From CALFMR01 sp035550595 (GTDB lineage Bacteria; Acidobacteriota; Vicinamibacteria; Vicinamibacterales; SCN-69-37), in NCBI GenBank assembly GCA_035550595.1, contig DASZOV010000156.1, forward strand, positions 1 through 7,212: a stretch of DNA of 7,212 bases, written 5' to 3'. Made by a program: the position numbers and the translations under genes. This document shows, one piece after another, positions 1 through 5,897 of this stretch. The notes below the pieces were generated by a model. That model worked only from the letters and a program-made list of their open reading frames with translations. It was not told where the DNA came from and ran no database searches. Each line of letters starts with the position of its first letter. Position 1 is the first letter of the stretch.

Positions 1-53
1 GGAACCTGGAACTCCGGAACCACGTTTTTTTCGCGCCTTCGCGTCTTCGCGCG
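1..53. repeat. Two adjoining short tandem arrays downstream of prpD
   Basis: Bases 1-21 contain GGAAC three times, at positions 1, 8 and 16, a 7/8-base period. After a run of seven T (25-31), an octamer array follows: TTCGCGCC at 30-37, TTCGCGTC at 38-45 and TTCGCGCG at 46-53. The array ends five bases from the prpD stop codon. Read on the minus strand, downstream of prpD, the first tract becomes GTTCC units that loosely resemble the GTTCGAA heptamers elsewhere in the window. The left end of the region is cut by the window edge. I see no gene here, and no hairpin followed by a U-run in the prpD direction. Function unknown. Confidence 0.6.
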
Positions 54-58
54 AGACC

Positions 59-1504
59 TCATACGAACAGATCGACGTAGTCGCACACCGCCATGCCGTC
101 CAGCTTCGCCGCGTCGAACGACACCGCAAGAATGCGCGCCCGCGCGTCCGCGGACAGTCGGTGAAGGTGTCGCGTGAACTTCTCCACGAGCAGCGGCGCG
201 CCCTCGGCGCGTCGCCGCTCGTGACCGATCGGGTACTCGACCACGACCTCGTCGAGCGATGAACCGTCGGTGAACTCGACGCTGAGTGCATTGGGAATCG
301 CGCGCCGATCCGGGTCGTGATACGCGGCCGTGAACGACGGCTCCTCGACGCACACGATCTTCTCCCGCAGCCGATCGATCCGCGGATCGGCCGCCACATC
401 GTCTTCATAGTCCGCCGCGGTCAGACGTCCGAAGATGATCGGCACCGCCACCATGTACTGAATGCAATGATCGCGATCCGCGGGATTGGCCAGTGGTCCG
501 CGTTTGTCGATGATGCGCATGCACGCCGCCTGCGTGCGAATCGTGATCCGCTGAATGTCATCCGCCGTGCGGCCGAGCCGGGCCAGTTCGCCGTGAATGC
601 GCATCGCCGCTTCGACGGCCGTCTGCGCGTGGAACTCGGCCGGGAACGAAATCTTGAAGAGCACGTGCTCCATGACATAGGAGCCGTACGGCCGCTGGAA
701 CGCGAACGGCTGTCCGCGAAACAGCACGTCGTAGAAACCCCAGACCGGCGCGGTCAGCGCCGACGGGTAGCCCATCTCCCCTGTCTTCGCGATGAGCGCC
801 AGCCGAACCCCGCGGCTCGTGGCATCGCCCGCCGCCCAGCTCTTGCGCGATCCGGTGTTGGGCGCGTGCCGATAGGTCCGCAGCGCGCCGCCGTCGATCC
901 AGGCGTTCGACACCGCGTTGACGATCTCGTCGCGCGTCCCGCCCAGCATCCCCGTCACGACGGCCGTCGTCGCGACCCGGACGAGCAACACGTGATCGAG
1001 ACCAACCGCGTTGAACGCGTTCTCGAGCGCGAGGCAGCCCTGGATCTCGTGCGCCTTGATCATCGCCGTCAGCACGTCGTGCATGACGAGCGGCGGACGT
1101 CCCTCGGCCTTCGCCTGTCGCGACAGCCAGTCCGCCGTTGCGAGAATTCCGCCGAGGTTGTCGGACGGATGTCCCCACTCGGCCGCGAGCCACGTGTCGT
1201 TGAAGTCGAGCCAGCGGATCATCGCGCCGAGCGTGAACGCCGCCTGCACGGGATCGAGCTGATACGGCGTCCCCGGAACGCGCGCGCCATTCGGCACGAC
1301 CGTGCCAGGGACAATCGGTCCGAGCAGCTTCGTACACGCCGGATACTCGAGCGCCGCGAAACCGCAGCCGATCGTGTCGGCCAGGCAATAGCGTGCCGTC
1401 TCGTACGCGCGATCGCTCGTGACGCGATAATCGCGAACGTAGTCGGCGATATCCGTGAGAACGCGATCCGGCTCAGGTCGCGCCGTAGACACCGAGGCGC
1501 TCAT
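59..1504 (-). CDS. prpD: 2-methylcitrate dehydratase PrpD (MmgE/PrpD family)
   Basis: A 481-residue protein, essentially the length of the enterobacterial enzyme. It catalyses the cofactor-free, iron-sulphur-independent dehydration of 2-methylcitrate to 2-methylaconitate in the cytoplasmic methylcitrate cycle, which disposes of propionyl-CoA. Identification rests on long blocks that I recognise as near-identical to E. coli PrpD: MIRWLDFNDTWLAAEWGHPS (residues 95-114), the AHEIQGCLALENAFN block (151-165), TYRHAPNTGSRKSWAAGDAT (210-229), GEMGYPSALTAPVWGFYDV (242-260), and PADRDHCIQYMVA (341-353). No internal stop or gap is visible. The ATG at 1504 is chosen because the protein then begins like the family, a strong Shine-Dalgarno precedes it, and it overlaps the prpC stop by four bases (ATGA). 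The open frame continues upstream to 2128, but that extension runs antisense-like through prpC and is not family sequence. It is the last gene of a prpBCD operon. Alternative iron-sulphur enzymes (AcnD/PrpF) are excluded by the sequence. Confidence 0.96.
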   Translation of the reverse strand: MSASVSTARPEPDRVLTDIADYVRDYRVTSDRAYETARYCLADTIGCGFAALEYPACTKLLGPIVPGTVVPNGARVPGTPYQLDPVQAAFTLGAMIRWLDFNDTWLAAEWGHPSDNLGGILATADWLSRQAKAEGRPPLVMHDVLTAMIKAHEIQGCLALENAFNAVGLDHVLLVRVATTAVVTGMLGGTRDEIVNAVSNAWIDGGALRTYRHAPNTGSRKSWAAGDATSRGVRLALIAKTGEMGYPSALTAPVWGFYDVLFRGQPFAFQRPYGSYVMEHVLFKISFPAEFHAQTAVEAAMRIHGELARLGRTADDIQRITIRTQAACMRIIDKRGPLANPADRDHCIQYMVAVPIIFGRLTAADYEDDVAADPRIDRLREKIVCVEEPSFTAAYHDPDRRAIPNALSVEFTDGSSLDEVVVEYPIGHERRRAEGAPLLVEKFTRHLHRLSADARARILAVSFDAAKLDGMAVCDYVDLFV

Positions 1505-2667
1505 CCCACCTCCGGCCGACGCGCCCCGATCGAGACGAAAGGCCGTGGCTCCGGTCCAACGTAGGTCGCCGACGGACGAATGATCTTGCCGTCCGCACGC
1601 TGTTCGATGACGTGCGCGCTCCAGCCGCTCGTGCGCGACAAAACGAAGATCGGCGTGAAGAAGCGCGTTGGAATACCCATCACGTGATAGCTGACCGCGG
1701 AGAACCAGTCGAGATTGGGAAACATCCGCTTCGCGTCCCACATGACCGCCTCGATGCGGGCGGCGATGTCGAACAGTCGAAGGTCGCCCTGCTCTTCCGA
1801 GAGCTGGCGCGCGACGCCCTTGATGATCTGGTTGCGAGGGTCGGACACCGTGTAGACGGGATGACCGAACCCGATGATGACTTCGCGCGCGGCCACGCGC
1901 CGGCGGATGTCGGTCTCGGCCTCGTCGGGCGTCTCGTAGCGCGACAGGATGTCGAACGCGACCTCGTTCGCGCCGCCGTGCTTCGGTCCCTTCAACGCGC
2001 CAATCGCGCCGGCCACGGCGGCGTGCAGATCGGCGCCCGTACCCGCGATCACTCTTGCGGTGAACGTCGACGCATTGAATTCGTGTTCCGCGTACAGGAT
2101 GAGCGATGTGTGCATGGCGCGCACCCACGACGCGGATGGCGACGTGCCGTGCAGCAGGTGCAGGGAATGTCCGCCAATCGAGTCGTCATCTGTCTCCGTG
2201 TCGATGCGGCGGCCGGACTGCGCGTAGTGGTGCCAGTAGGCCAGCATCGATCCCAGCGACGCCAGCAGGCGATCGGCCGACGCGCGCGCACCGGCCGGAT
2301 CGTGCGGCTCGCGCTCCGGTTCGATCGTCGCGAGCGCCGAGACGCCCAGACGCAGCACGTCCATCGGATGCGCCGAGGCCGGCGCCTGCTCGAGCGCGAC
2401 GCGAACGGGCGTGGGCAATCCACGCGCGGCGCGAAGCTGCTTCTTGTACGCCGCGAGCTCGTCCGCGGTCGGCAGGTGTTCGTGGACGAGCAGATACGCG
2501 ATCTCCTCGAACTCGCAACGCTCGGCGATGTCGAGGATGTCGTAGCCGCGATAGTGCAGGTCGTTGCCCGATCGCCCGACGGTGCAGATCGCGGTGTTCC
2601 CCGCGGGCACGCCCGACAGGGCGACGGACTTCTTGGGCTTGAAGGCTGGAGCGGGAGTGTCGGTCAT
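1501..2667 (-). CDS. prpC: 2-methylcitrate synthase PrpC (citrate synthase family)
   Basis: A 388-residue protein, matching the usual PrpC length. It condenses propionyl-CoA with oxaloacetate to give 2-methylcitrate, the entry step of the methylcitrate cycle in the cytoplasm. The N-terminus carries the PrpC-typical block KPKKSVALSGVPAGNTAICT (residues 10-29) followed by VGRSGNDLHYRGYDI. Citrate-synthase-fold active-site elements are all present: EHEFNAST (194-201), GPKHGGAN with the catalytic-type His230, GFGHPVY with His269, and FPNLD ending in Asp320. TETDDDSIGGHSLHLLHG (157-174) resembles PrpC rather than housekeeping GltA, which is longer and has an N-terminal extension. The ATG at 2667 overlaps the prpB stop codon by four bases. 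No convincing Shine-Dalgarno precedes it, so coupling to prpB translation is likely. The open frame upstream of 2667 to 3033 is a shadow over prpB. Some citrate synthase side activity is known for the family and cannot be judged from sequence. Confidence 0.97.
   Translation of the reverse strand: MTDTPAPAFKPKKSVALSGVPAGNTAICTVGRSGNDLHYRGYDILDIAERCEFEEIAYLLVHEHLPTADELAAYKKQLRAARGLPTPVRVALEQAPASAHPMDVLRLGVSALATIEPEREPHDPAGARASADRLLASLGSMLAYWHHYAQSGRRIDTETDDDSIGGHSLHLLHGTSPSASWVRAMHTSLILYAEHEFNASTFTARVIAGTGADLHAAVAGAIGALKGPKHGGANEVAFDILSRYETPDEAETDIRRRVAAREVIIGFGHPVYTVSDPRNQIIKGVARQLSEEQGDLRLFDIAARIEAVMWDAKRMFPNLDWFSAVSYHVMGIPTRFFTPIFVLSRTSGWSAHVIEQRADGKIIRPSATYVGPEPRPFVSIGARRPEVG
1508..1513 (-). 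promoter_or_regulatory. Shine-Dalgarno site of prpD
   Basis: On the minus strand GGAGGT ends three bases before the ATG at 1504, inside the last codons of prpC. It is the strongest ribosome-binding sequence in the operon. It supports the start at 1504 over upstream in-frame starts, and suggests that prpD can recruit ribosomes as well as being coupled to prpC termination. Confidence 0.75.
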
Positions 2668-3572
2668 GCGTCTGGCTTTCGATCGGTCGCGAACAACTCG
2701 TCGAGCTTGCGCTCGTACGCGTGATAGTCGAGCACGTCGTACAGCTCCGCGCGCGTCTGCATGAGCGGCACGACGGCGGCCTGCGTGCCGTCGCGGCGAA
2801 TCGCGTCGTACACGGTGACGGCGGCCTGGTTCATCGCACGAAATGCTGACAACGGATACAGCGCGATCCCCACGCCCGCGTCGCGGAGCTCGTCGATCGT
2901 GAAGAGCGGCGTCGCGCCGAACTCGGTCAGATTCGCGAGCACCGGTACACGGACGGCGTCGACGAAGCGTCGATAGATCGCGAGGTCCGTCACGGCTTCG
3001 GGAAAGATCATGTCCGCGCCCGCCTCGACACAAGCCACGGCGCGCGCGATGGCGCGCTCGACGCCCTCGACCGCCAACGCATCGGTCCGCGCCATGACGA
3101 CGAAGTCGGCGTTCGGACGGGCATCGACGGCGGTCTTGATGCGGTCGACCATCTCCTCCTGGGACACGATCATTTTGCCCGGTCGATGGCCGCAGCGTTT
3201 CGCCTGCACCTGATCTTCGATGTGACAGCCGGCCGCGCCCTCGCGCGCGAGCGATCGAATCGTGCGCGCGATGTTGAACGCGCTCCCGAAGCCGGTATCC
3301 GCGTCGACGAGCAACGGCAGCTCGCAGGCCGCCGTCACCCGCCGCACGTCGGTCAGCACGTCATCGAGCGTCGAGATCCCGAGGTCGGGCACGCCAAGCG
3401 ATCCGGCCGACACGCCGCCGCCCGAGAGATAGATGGCGCGGTACCCGGCGCGCGCGGCAAGACGCGCGTGATACGCGTTGATGGCGCCGACGATCTGCAG
3501 CGGCCGCTCGGCCTCGACGGCCGCGCGCAGCCGCGCGCCTGGAGTGGTTGGAACTGACTGAGTGACGGTCAC
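2664..3572 (-). CDS. prpB: 2-methylisocitrate lyase PrpB
   Basis: A 302-residue member of the isocitrate lyase/PEP mutase superfamily. It cleaves 2-methylisocitrate to pyruvate and succinate, the last step of the methylcitrate cycle. Recognisable blocks: LQIVGAINAYHARLAARAGY (25-44), YLSGGGVSAGSLG (48-60), the Mg2+-binding VDAD (89-92), and the lyase signature KRCGH (125-129) with catalytic-type Cys127. MARTDALAVEGVERAI (160-175), NLTEFGATPLFT (214-225) and YPLSAFRAMNQA (239-250) follow. The KRCGH cysteine and the 302-residue length separate it from PEP mutase and from the much larger isocitrate lyase AceA. The start is a GTG at 3572, supported by GGGAGA seven to eight bases upstream and by an MTVTQSVP-like N-terminus of normal length. 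It is the first gene of prpBCD and faces the divergent qor gene across a 113-base gap, which should hold the operon promoter. Confidence 0.96.
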   Translation of the reverse strand: MTVTQSVPTTPGARLRAAVEAERPLQIVGAINAYHARLAARAGYRAIYLSGGGVSAGSLGVPDLGISTLDDVLTDVRRVTAACELPLLVDADTGFGSAFNIARTIRSLAREGAAGCHIEDQVQAKRCGHRPGKMIVSQEEMVDRIKTAVDARPNADFVVMARTDALAVEGVERAIARAVACVEAGADMIFPEAVTDLAIYRRFVDAVRVPVLANLTEFGATPLFTIDELRDAGVGIALYPLSAFRAMNQAAVTVYDAIRRDGTQAAVVPLMQTRAELYDVLDYHAYERKLDELFATDRKPDA

Positions 3573-3578
3573 GTCGTG

Positions 3579-3584
3579 TCTCCC
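3579..3584 (-). promoter_or_regulatory. Shine-Dalgarno site of prpB (GTG start)
   Basis: On the minus strand GGGAGA lies with its GGGAG core seven bases before the GTG at 3572. There is no ATG nearby in frame, so this site decides the start of prpB. Confidence 0.6.
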
Positions 3585-3649
3585 GGCGGTCGCGCACGCG
3601 CGGCGGCGTGAGCCTCGATCGAGAAGGCTTGTAAGATACAGGATCTGGA

Positions 3650-3669
3650 CGCGATCGGTGACGATCGCG
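3650..3669. promoter_or_regulatory. Perfect 8-bp-arm inverted repeat upstream of qor
   Basis: CGCGATCG at 3650-3657 is mirrored exactly by CGATCGCG at 3662-3669, with a four-base spacer GTGA. It ends three bases before the qor Shine-Dalgarno core. If transcription starts near 3643, the repeat would sit in the 5' leader as a GC-rich hairpin. As DNA it could be the operator of a dimeric repressor. CGATCG-rich words are common in high-GC DNA, so chance is a real alternative. Confidence 0.4.
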
Positions 3670-3672
3670 CGC

Positions 3673-3678
3673 GAGGAG
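3673..3678 (+). promoter_or_regulatory. Shine-Dalgarno site of qor
   Basis: GAGGAG lies seven bases upstream of the ATG at 3686. It fixes the qor start. The open frame in another phase that begins at 3562 has no comparable site. Confidence 0.75.
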
Positions 3679-3685
3679 ACGCTGC

Positions 3686-4654
3686 ATGCGCTGTGTTCAA
3701 GTCGATGCCCCGGGCGGTCCCGAGGCGATGCGTCTCGTCGACGTTCCTGCGCCCGCGCCCGGTCCCGGCCAGGCGCTCGTGCGGCTCGCCGCGAGCGGCG
3801 TGAACTTCGTCGACGTCTACTTCCGTACGGGACTCTACAAAGCCGACGCGCCCGTGCGACTGGGCTCGGAGGGCGCCGGCACGGTCGAGGCGATCGGCTC
3901 CGGCGTCACCGAGGTCGCCGTCGGCGATCGCGTGGCCTGGGCGATGATCCGCGGCTCCTACGCGGAACAAGCCGTGGTCCCCGCGGCCATGCTCGTGCCC
4001 ATTCCAGACGACATCGACTTCGTCGCGGCCGCCGGCGTCCTGCTGCAGGGCATGACCGCGCATTACCTCACGCAGTCGACGTTTCCGCTCAAGCCCGGCG
4101 ATGCCTGCCTCGTGCATGCCGCGGCGGGCGGCACGGGCGCGCTCATCGCGCAGATGGCGCACGAGGCCGGCGCGCGCGTCTTCGGCACGGTGTCGACCGA
4201 CGCGAAGGCCGCGATCGCAACGGCCGCGCACGTCGATCACGTCATCCACTACACGACCGAAGATTTCGCAGCGGAAGTGAAGCGCCTCACCGACGGGCGT
4301 GGCGTGGACGTCGTGTACGACTCGGTCGGTCAGGCGACGTTCGAGCGCAGCTTGAACAGCCTGCGCCCGCGTGGCACGCTCGCGCTCTTCGGTCAGTCGA
4401 GCGGCCCGGTGCCGTCGTTCGATCCCACGATCCTCAACGCCAAAGGATCGCTCTATCTCACGCGCCCGAGCCTCGCGCACTACATCGCAACGCGCGACGA
4501 ACTCCTGTGGCGCGCCCGCGACGTCTTCGGCGGCCTCCAGTCAGGCGCGCTCACCTTCCGGTTGCAGCAGACGTTCCCACTCGCCCAAGCCGCCGACGCC
4601 CACCGCCTGCTCGAAGGCCGCGGGACGATGGGGAAAGTGGTGCTCACGATTTGA
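3686..4654 (+). CDS. qorA: NADPH:quinone oxidoreductase, QorA type (zinc-free MDR family)
   Basis: A 322-residue medium-chain dehydrogenase/reductase of normal Qor length. Family members transfer hydride from NADPH to quinones or other enone-like acceptors in the cytoplasm. The N-terminal GroES-like domain carries SGVNFVDVYFRTGLY (37-51) and LGSEGAGTVEAIG (59-71). The Rossmann domain begins near residue 135 with VHAAAGGTGALIAQMA (143-158), where the AAAGGTG loop binds the NADPH phosphates. The blocks DVVYDSVGQATFERSLNSL (208-226) and NAKGSLYLTRPSLAHYI (251-267) closely resemble E. coli QorA. The cysteine and histidine zinc ligands of classical alcohol dehydrogenases are absent, as expected for zinc-free Qor. 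It is divergent from prpBCD and convergent with the next gene. Functional linkage to propionate metabolism is not shown. An acryloyl-CoA reductase (AcuI) would be an attractive partner but the sequence fits QorA better. Confidence 0.9.
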   Translation: MRCVQVDAPGGPEAMRLVDVPAPAPGPGQALVRLAASGVNFVDVYFRTGLYKADAPVRLGSEGAGTVEAIGSGVTEVAVGDRVAWAMIRGSYAEQAVVPAAMLVPIPDDIDFVAAAGVLLQGMTAHYLTQSTFPLKPGDACLVHAAAGGTGALIAQMAHEAGARVFGTVSTDAKAAIATAAHVDHVIHYTTEDFAAEVKRLTDGRGVDVVYDSVGQATFERSLNSLRPRGTLALFGQSSGPVPSFDPTILNAKGSLYLTRPSLAHYIATRDELLWRARDVFGGLQSGALTFRLQQTFPLAQAADAHRLLEGRGTMGKVVLTI

Positions 4655-4704
4655 AGTGCGCTGTTCAACTTCGAACTACGAACTTCGAACTTTGAATGCA
4701 TGAG

Positions 4705-4722
4705 GCGCCTTCGGCGCATCTT
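4705..4722 (+). terminator. Possible rho-independent-like terminator of qor
   Basis: GCGCC (4705-4709), loop TTC, GGCGC (4713-4717) forms a short strong hairpin about 50 bases after the qor stop, followed by ATCTT and then TTGGG. The U-tract is short, so termination efficiency is uncertain. Confidence 0.35.
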
Positions 4723-4759
4723 GGGTTGTGGAGCCACCGGCCGGAGCTCCACAAGACTG

Positions 4760-4779
4760 AAAAGACGCGCCGAAGGCGC
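4760..4779 (-). terminator. Possible rho-independent-like terminator of the NAGPA-like gene
   Basis: On the minus strand the same small hairpin (GCGCC, loop TTC, GGCGC; 4779-4767) is followed by GTCTTTTC, which includes four U. This is the better of the two mirrored terminator candidates. It lies about 55 bases past the stop of the leftward gene, so the element could close both convergent transcripts. Confidence 0.4.
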
Positions 4780-4833
4780 CACGTCCGTTCGAAGTTCGAA
4801 GTTCGAAGTTTGAACGTGCTCCGATGACCACCG

Positions 4834-5826
4834 TCAGTACACGCTGTAACTAACGCTCCCCCCAGGCAAGTTGATCCGGGTCGGGCCTTTGAGGATGAAG
4901 GCAATCGCGGACGTTCCCGGCGGGCGGTAGTCGACCGTTGGCGAGACGATGCCGCCGGCGTAGTCGTTCGCCCACCACACCCAGCAGACGACGCTCCCGC
5001 CGTTGTCCAGAATGATCCCGTCGTCGGCTCCCGCCGCGAAGAGCGCGGCGCCGATTTCCTCGATCGTGCCCTCGCGCTGGACGATGACGAGGCCGTCGGT
5101 CGAGACGCCGACGGCATTGTGGACGTAGCGCGCGCGCGGCACGCCGAGATCGCGCCAGGCCTCACGGACGTTGTCGCGGAACGACCGCGGGTAATCGCGG
5201 TAGATCGCCTGACGCGCGGCCTCGCCTTCCTCGCGACGCGGATCGAATGCCAGCACGTGGCGCACGTCGTAGAACTGATCGGCGATCTCGTCGATGCGCG
5301 CGACGCGGCCCTGACGCAGGATCGGCTGCCCCATCGTCGCCCATTCCACCTCGTCGCTGAGATCGCGGCCATCCGACGCGCGGCGGATGCGGCCGGCAGC
5401 GACGTCGAAGACCAGGTCTTCGATCGAGATGCGTCCGTCGCGCCAAACGGTGAGGCAGGCGTAGACGTCGCGATCGCAAGGATCCTCGCGCACGTGGAAG
5501 ATCGCCGGCGTCTCGCCGCGCTGCCACGCGAGGTGCCCGTGGTTGGTTCCGAGATTCCGATTGCTGATGGCAATGGCCGCACGCGCGGCACGGCCATCCT
5601 CACCGACGATGCCCAGTCGGCGCAGATGATCCGCGATGCCGATCTTCGCCGCAGCGAGCCCCTGCTCTTCCTCCGGCGTCGCGGCGCGATGCCTGGGAAT
5701 CCCCGGCAGCCGCATGAGCGCGGCACGATCGGCGACGCTCAGTCGCGTCGTCTCGAGCTCATCGCGATCGATCCGCACGATGAGATCGTTGGCCCGCCCT
5801 TCGCTGCGATTGACGATGAGCTGCAT
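4834..5826 (-). CDS. Uncharacterised protein with a divergent phosphodiester-glycosidase (NAGPA-like) signature
   Basis: A 330-residue soluble-looking protein with no signal peptide or membrane segment at the chosen start. The C-terminal part, residues 238-285, reads as the core of the NAGPA fold: a VGVSTDGLVIVQ strand pair, a helix TIEEIGAALFAAGADD, then GIILDNGGSVVCWVWW (270-285). NAGPA family members carry an LDGGGS-type motif at this point and remove sugars from phosphodiester-linked glycans or lipids. Here the motif is LDNGGS. The N-terminal half has AAIAISNRNLGTNHGHLAW (83-101) and MGQPILRQGRVARIDE (165-180), which could be the Asn-containing first strand and the 'leader plus displayed-name' region of the family, but I am less sure there. 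The ATG at 5826 is the first possible start after an in-frame stop at 5845-5847. No Shine-Dalgarno precedes it. The nearest in-frame alternatives are GTG (residue 17) and ATG (residue 38). It lies downstream of, and in the same direction as, the MFS transporter gene, so it may share its transcript. The substrate is unknown. Confidence 0.75.
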   Translation of the reverse strand: MQLIVNRSEGRANDLIVRIDRDELETTRLSVADRAALMRLPGIPRHRAATPEEEQGLAAAKIGIADHLRRLGIVGEDGRAARAAIAISNRNLGTNHGHLAWQRGETPAIFHVREDPCDRDVYACLTVWRDGRISIEDLVFDVAAGRIRRASDGRDLSDEVEWATMGQPILRQGRVARIDEIADQFYDVRHVLAFDPRREEGEAARQAIYRDYPRSFRDNVREAWRDLGVPRARYVHNAVGVSTDGLVIVQREGTIEEIGAALFAAGADDGIILDNGGSVVCWVWWANDYAGGIVSPTVDYRPPGTSAIAFILKGPTRINLPGGSVSYSVY

Positions 5827-5842
5827 TTGAGTAACAAGCGCG

Positions 5843-5897
5843 TGTCAACTTCGAACTATGAACTATGAACTTCGAACTTCGAACTTCGAAGTTGACA
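5843..5897. repeat. Palindrome-bounded heptamer array between the MFS and NAGPA-like genes
   Basis: Six tandem heptamers at 5847-5888 read AACTTCG, AACTATG, AACTATG, then AACTTCG three times. The ends close as a perfect 13-base inverted repeat: TGTCAACTTCGAA at 5843-5855 and TTCGAAGTTGACA at 5885-5897. The array fills most of the 77-base gap, starting six bases after the transporter stop codon and ending 16 bases before the start codon of the next gene. It belongs to the same family as the arrays at 4667-4694 and 4788-4815. It could form a stem-loop in a read-through transcript. Confidence 0.85.

Larger units (their letters stand above)
3573..3685. promoter_or_regulatory. Divergent promoter region between prpB and qor
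   Basis: This 113-base gap is the only place in the window where two genes diverge, so it should carry the start signals of both prpBCD (left) and qor (right). Its one A/T-rich patch is at about 3629-3641. TAAGAT at 3632-3637 is a passable plus-strand -10, and its complement TATCTT is a passable minus-strand -10. Neither has a good -35 at the right distance. Two symmetrical sites are present: the palindrome CTCGATCGAG at 3614-3623 and an inverted repeat at 3650-3669 (listed separately). Either could be an operator. No regulator gene is in the window, and I did not recognise a known PrpR or other propionate-regulator site. Confidence 0.5.
4663..4815. repeat. Nested imperfect inverted-repeat element bounded by heptamer arrays
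   Basis: It fills most of the gap between two convergent genes and starts eight bases after the qor stop. It has three nested levels. Outer arms 4663-4690 and 4787-4815 are reverse complements except for one base insertion and one mismatch. Each is a heptamer array of the AACTTCG family: four units at 4667-4694 on the left, and TTCGAAG units from 4788 on the right. Middle arms 4704-4717 (GGCGCCTTCGGCGC) and 4767-4780 are perfect 14-base complements, extended by TCTT (4719-4722) with AAGA (4762-4765). Inner arms TTGTGGAGC (4726-4734) and GCTCCACAA (4746-4754) are perfect, around an 11-base loop that holds the palindrome CCGGCCGG (4737-4744). There is no coding capacity and no transposase. It resembles a MITE or BIME-type element, or a large bidirectional 3'-end structure. 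Copies elsewhere in the genome cannot be seen from here. Confidence 0.8.

Noticed and set aside
1..58. Intrinsic terminator for prpD in the T7-containing gap
   Set aside because: In the direction of prpD the run reads as A, not U, and no stable stem precedes a U-tract.
317..1564. Long plus-strand open frame of 415 codons opposite prpD
   Set aside because: Arginine/histidine-rich shadow caused by G/C-biased codons of prpD on the other strand. No family resemblance, and prpD is unmistakable.
1505..2128. N-terminal extension of the prpD reading frame to an upstream start
   Set aside because: The extension overlaps prpC completely and does not look like PrpD. The ATG at 1504 has a strong Shine-Dalgarno and gives the family length. 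The same reasoning removes the prpC frame extension to 3033.
3686..4654. Acryloyl-CoA reductase (AcuI), which would feed propionyl-CoA to prpBCD
   Set aside because: The NADPH loop AAAGGTG and the VVYDSVGQATFERSL and KGSLYLTRPSL blocks match QorA much better than AcuI.
3562..4695. Long plus-strand open frame in another phase over qor, and a minus-strand open frame at 3569-4480
   Set aside because: Both are out-of-frame translations of qorA with low-complexity Arg/Ala-rich products. qorA has the ribosome-binding site and clear family motifs.
4663..4815. LexA/SOS-type operator (GAAC-N4-GTTC) or CRISPR repeats in the heptamer arrays
   Set aside because: GAAC units are in tandem, not facing GTTC at four bases within one array. 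There are no unique spacers between repeats, so neither model fits.
4655..4833. Small protein genes spanning the convergent gap (e.g. minus-strand frame 4480-4782)
   Set aside because: Their translations are qor shadows plus peptides produced by the heptamer and hairpin repeats, with no ribosome-binding site.
5843..5848. Consensus -35 TTGACA on the minus strand ahead of the NAGPA-like gene (and a mirror copy at 5892-5897 on the plus strand)
   Set aside because: Both are by-products of the inverted-repeat ends. At normal spacing the -10 would fall on the start codon or on unsuitable sequence.
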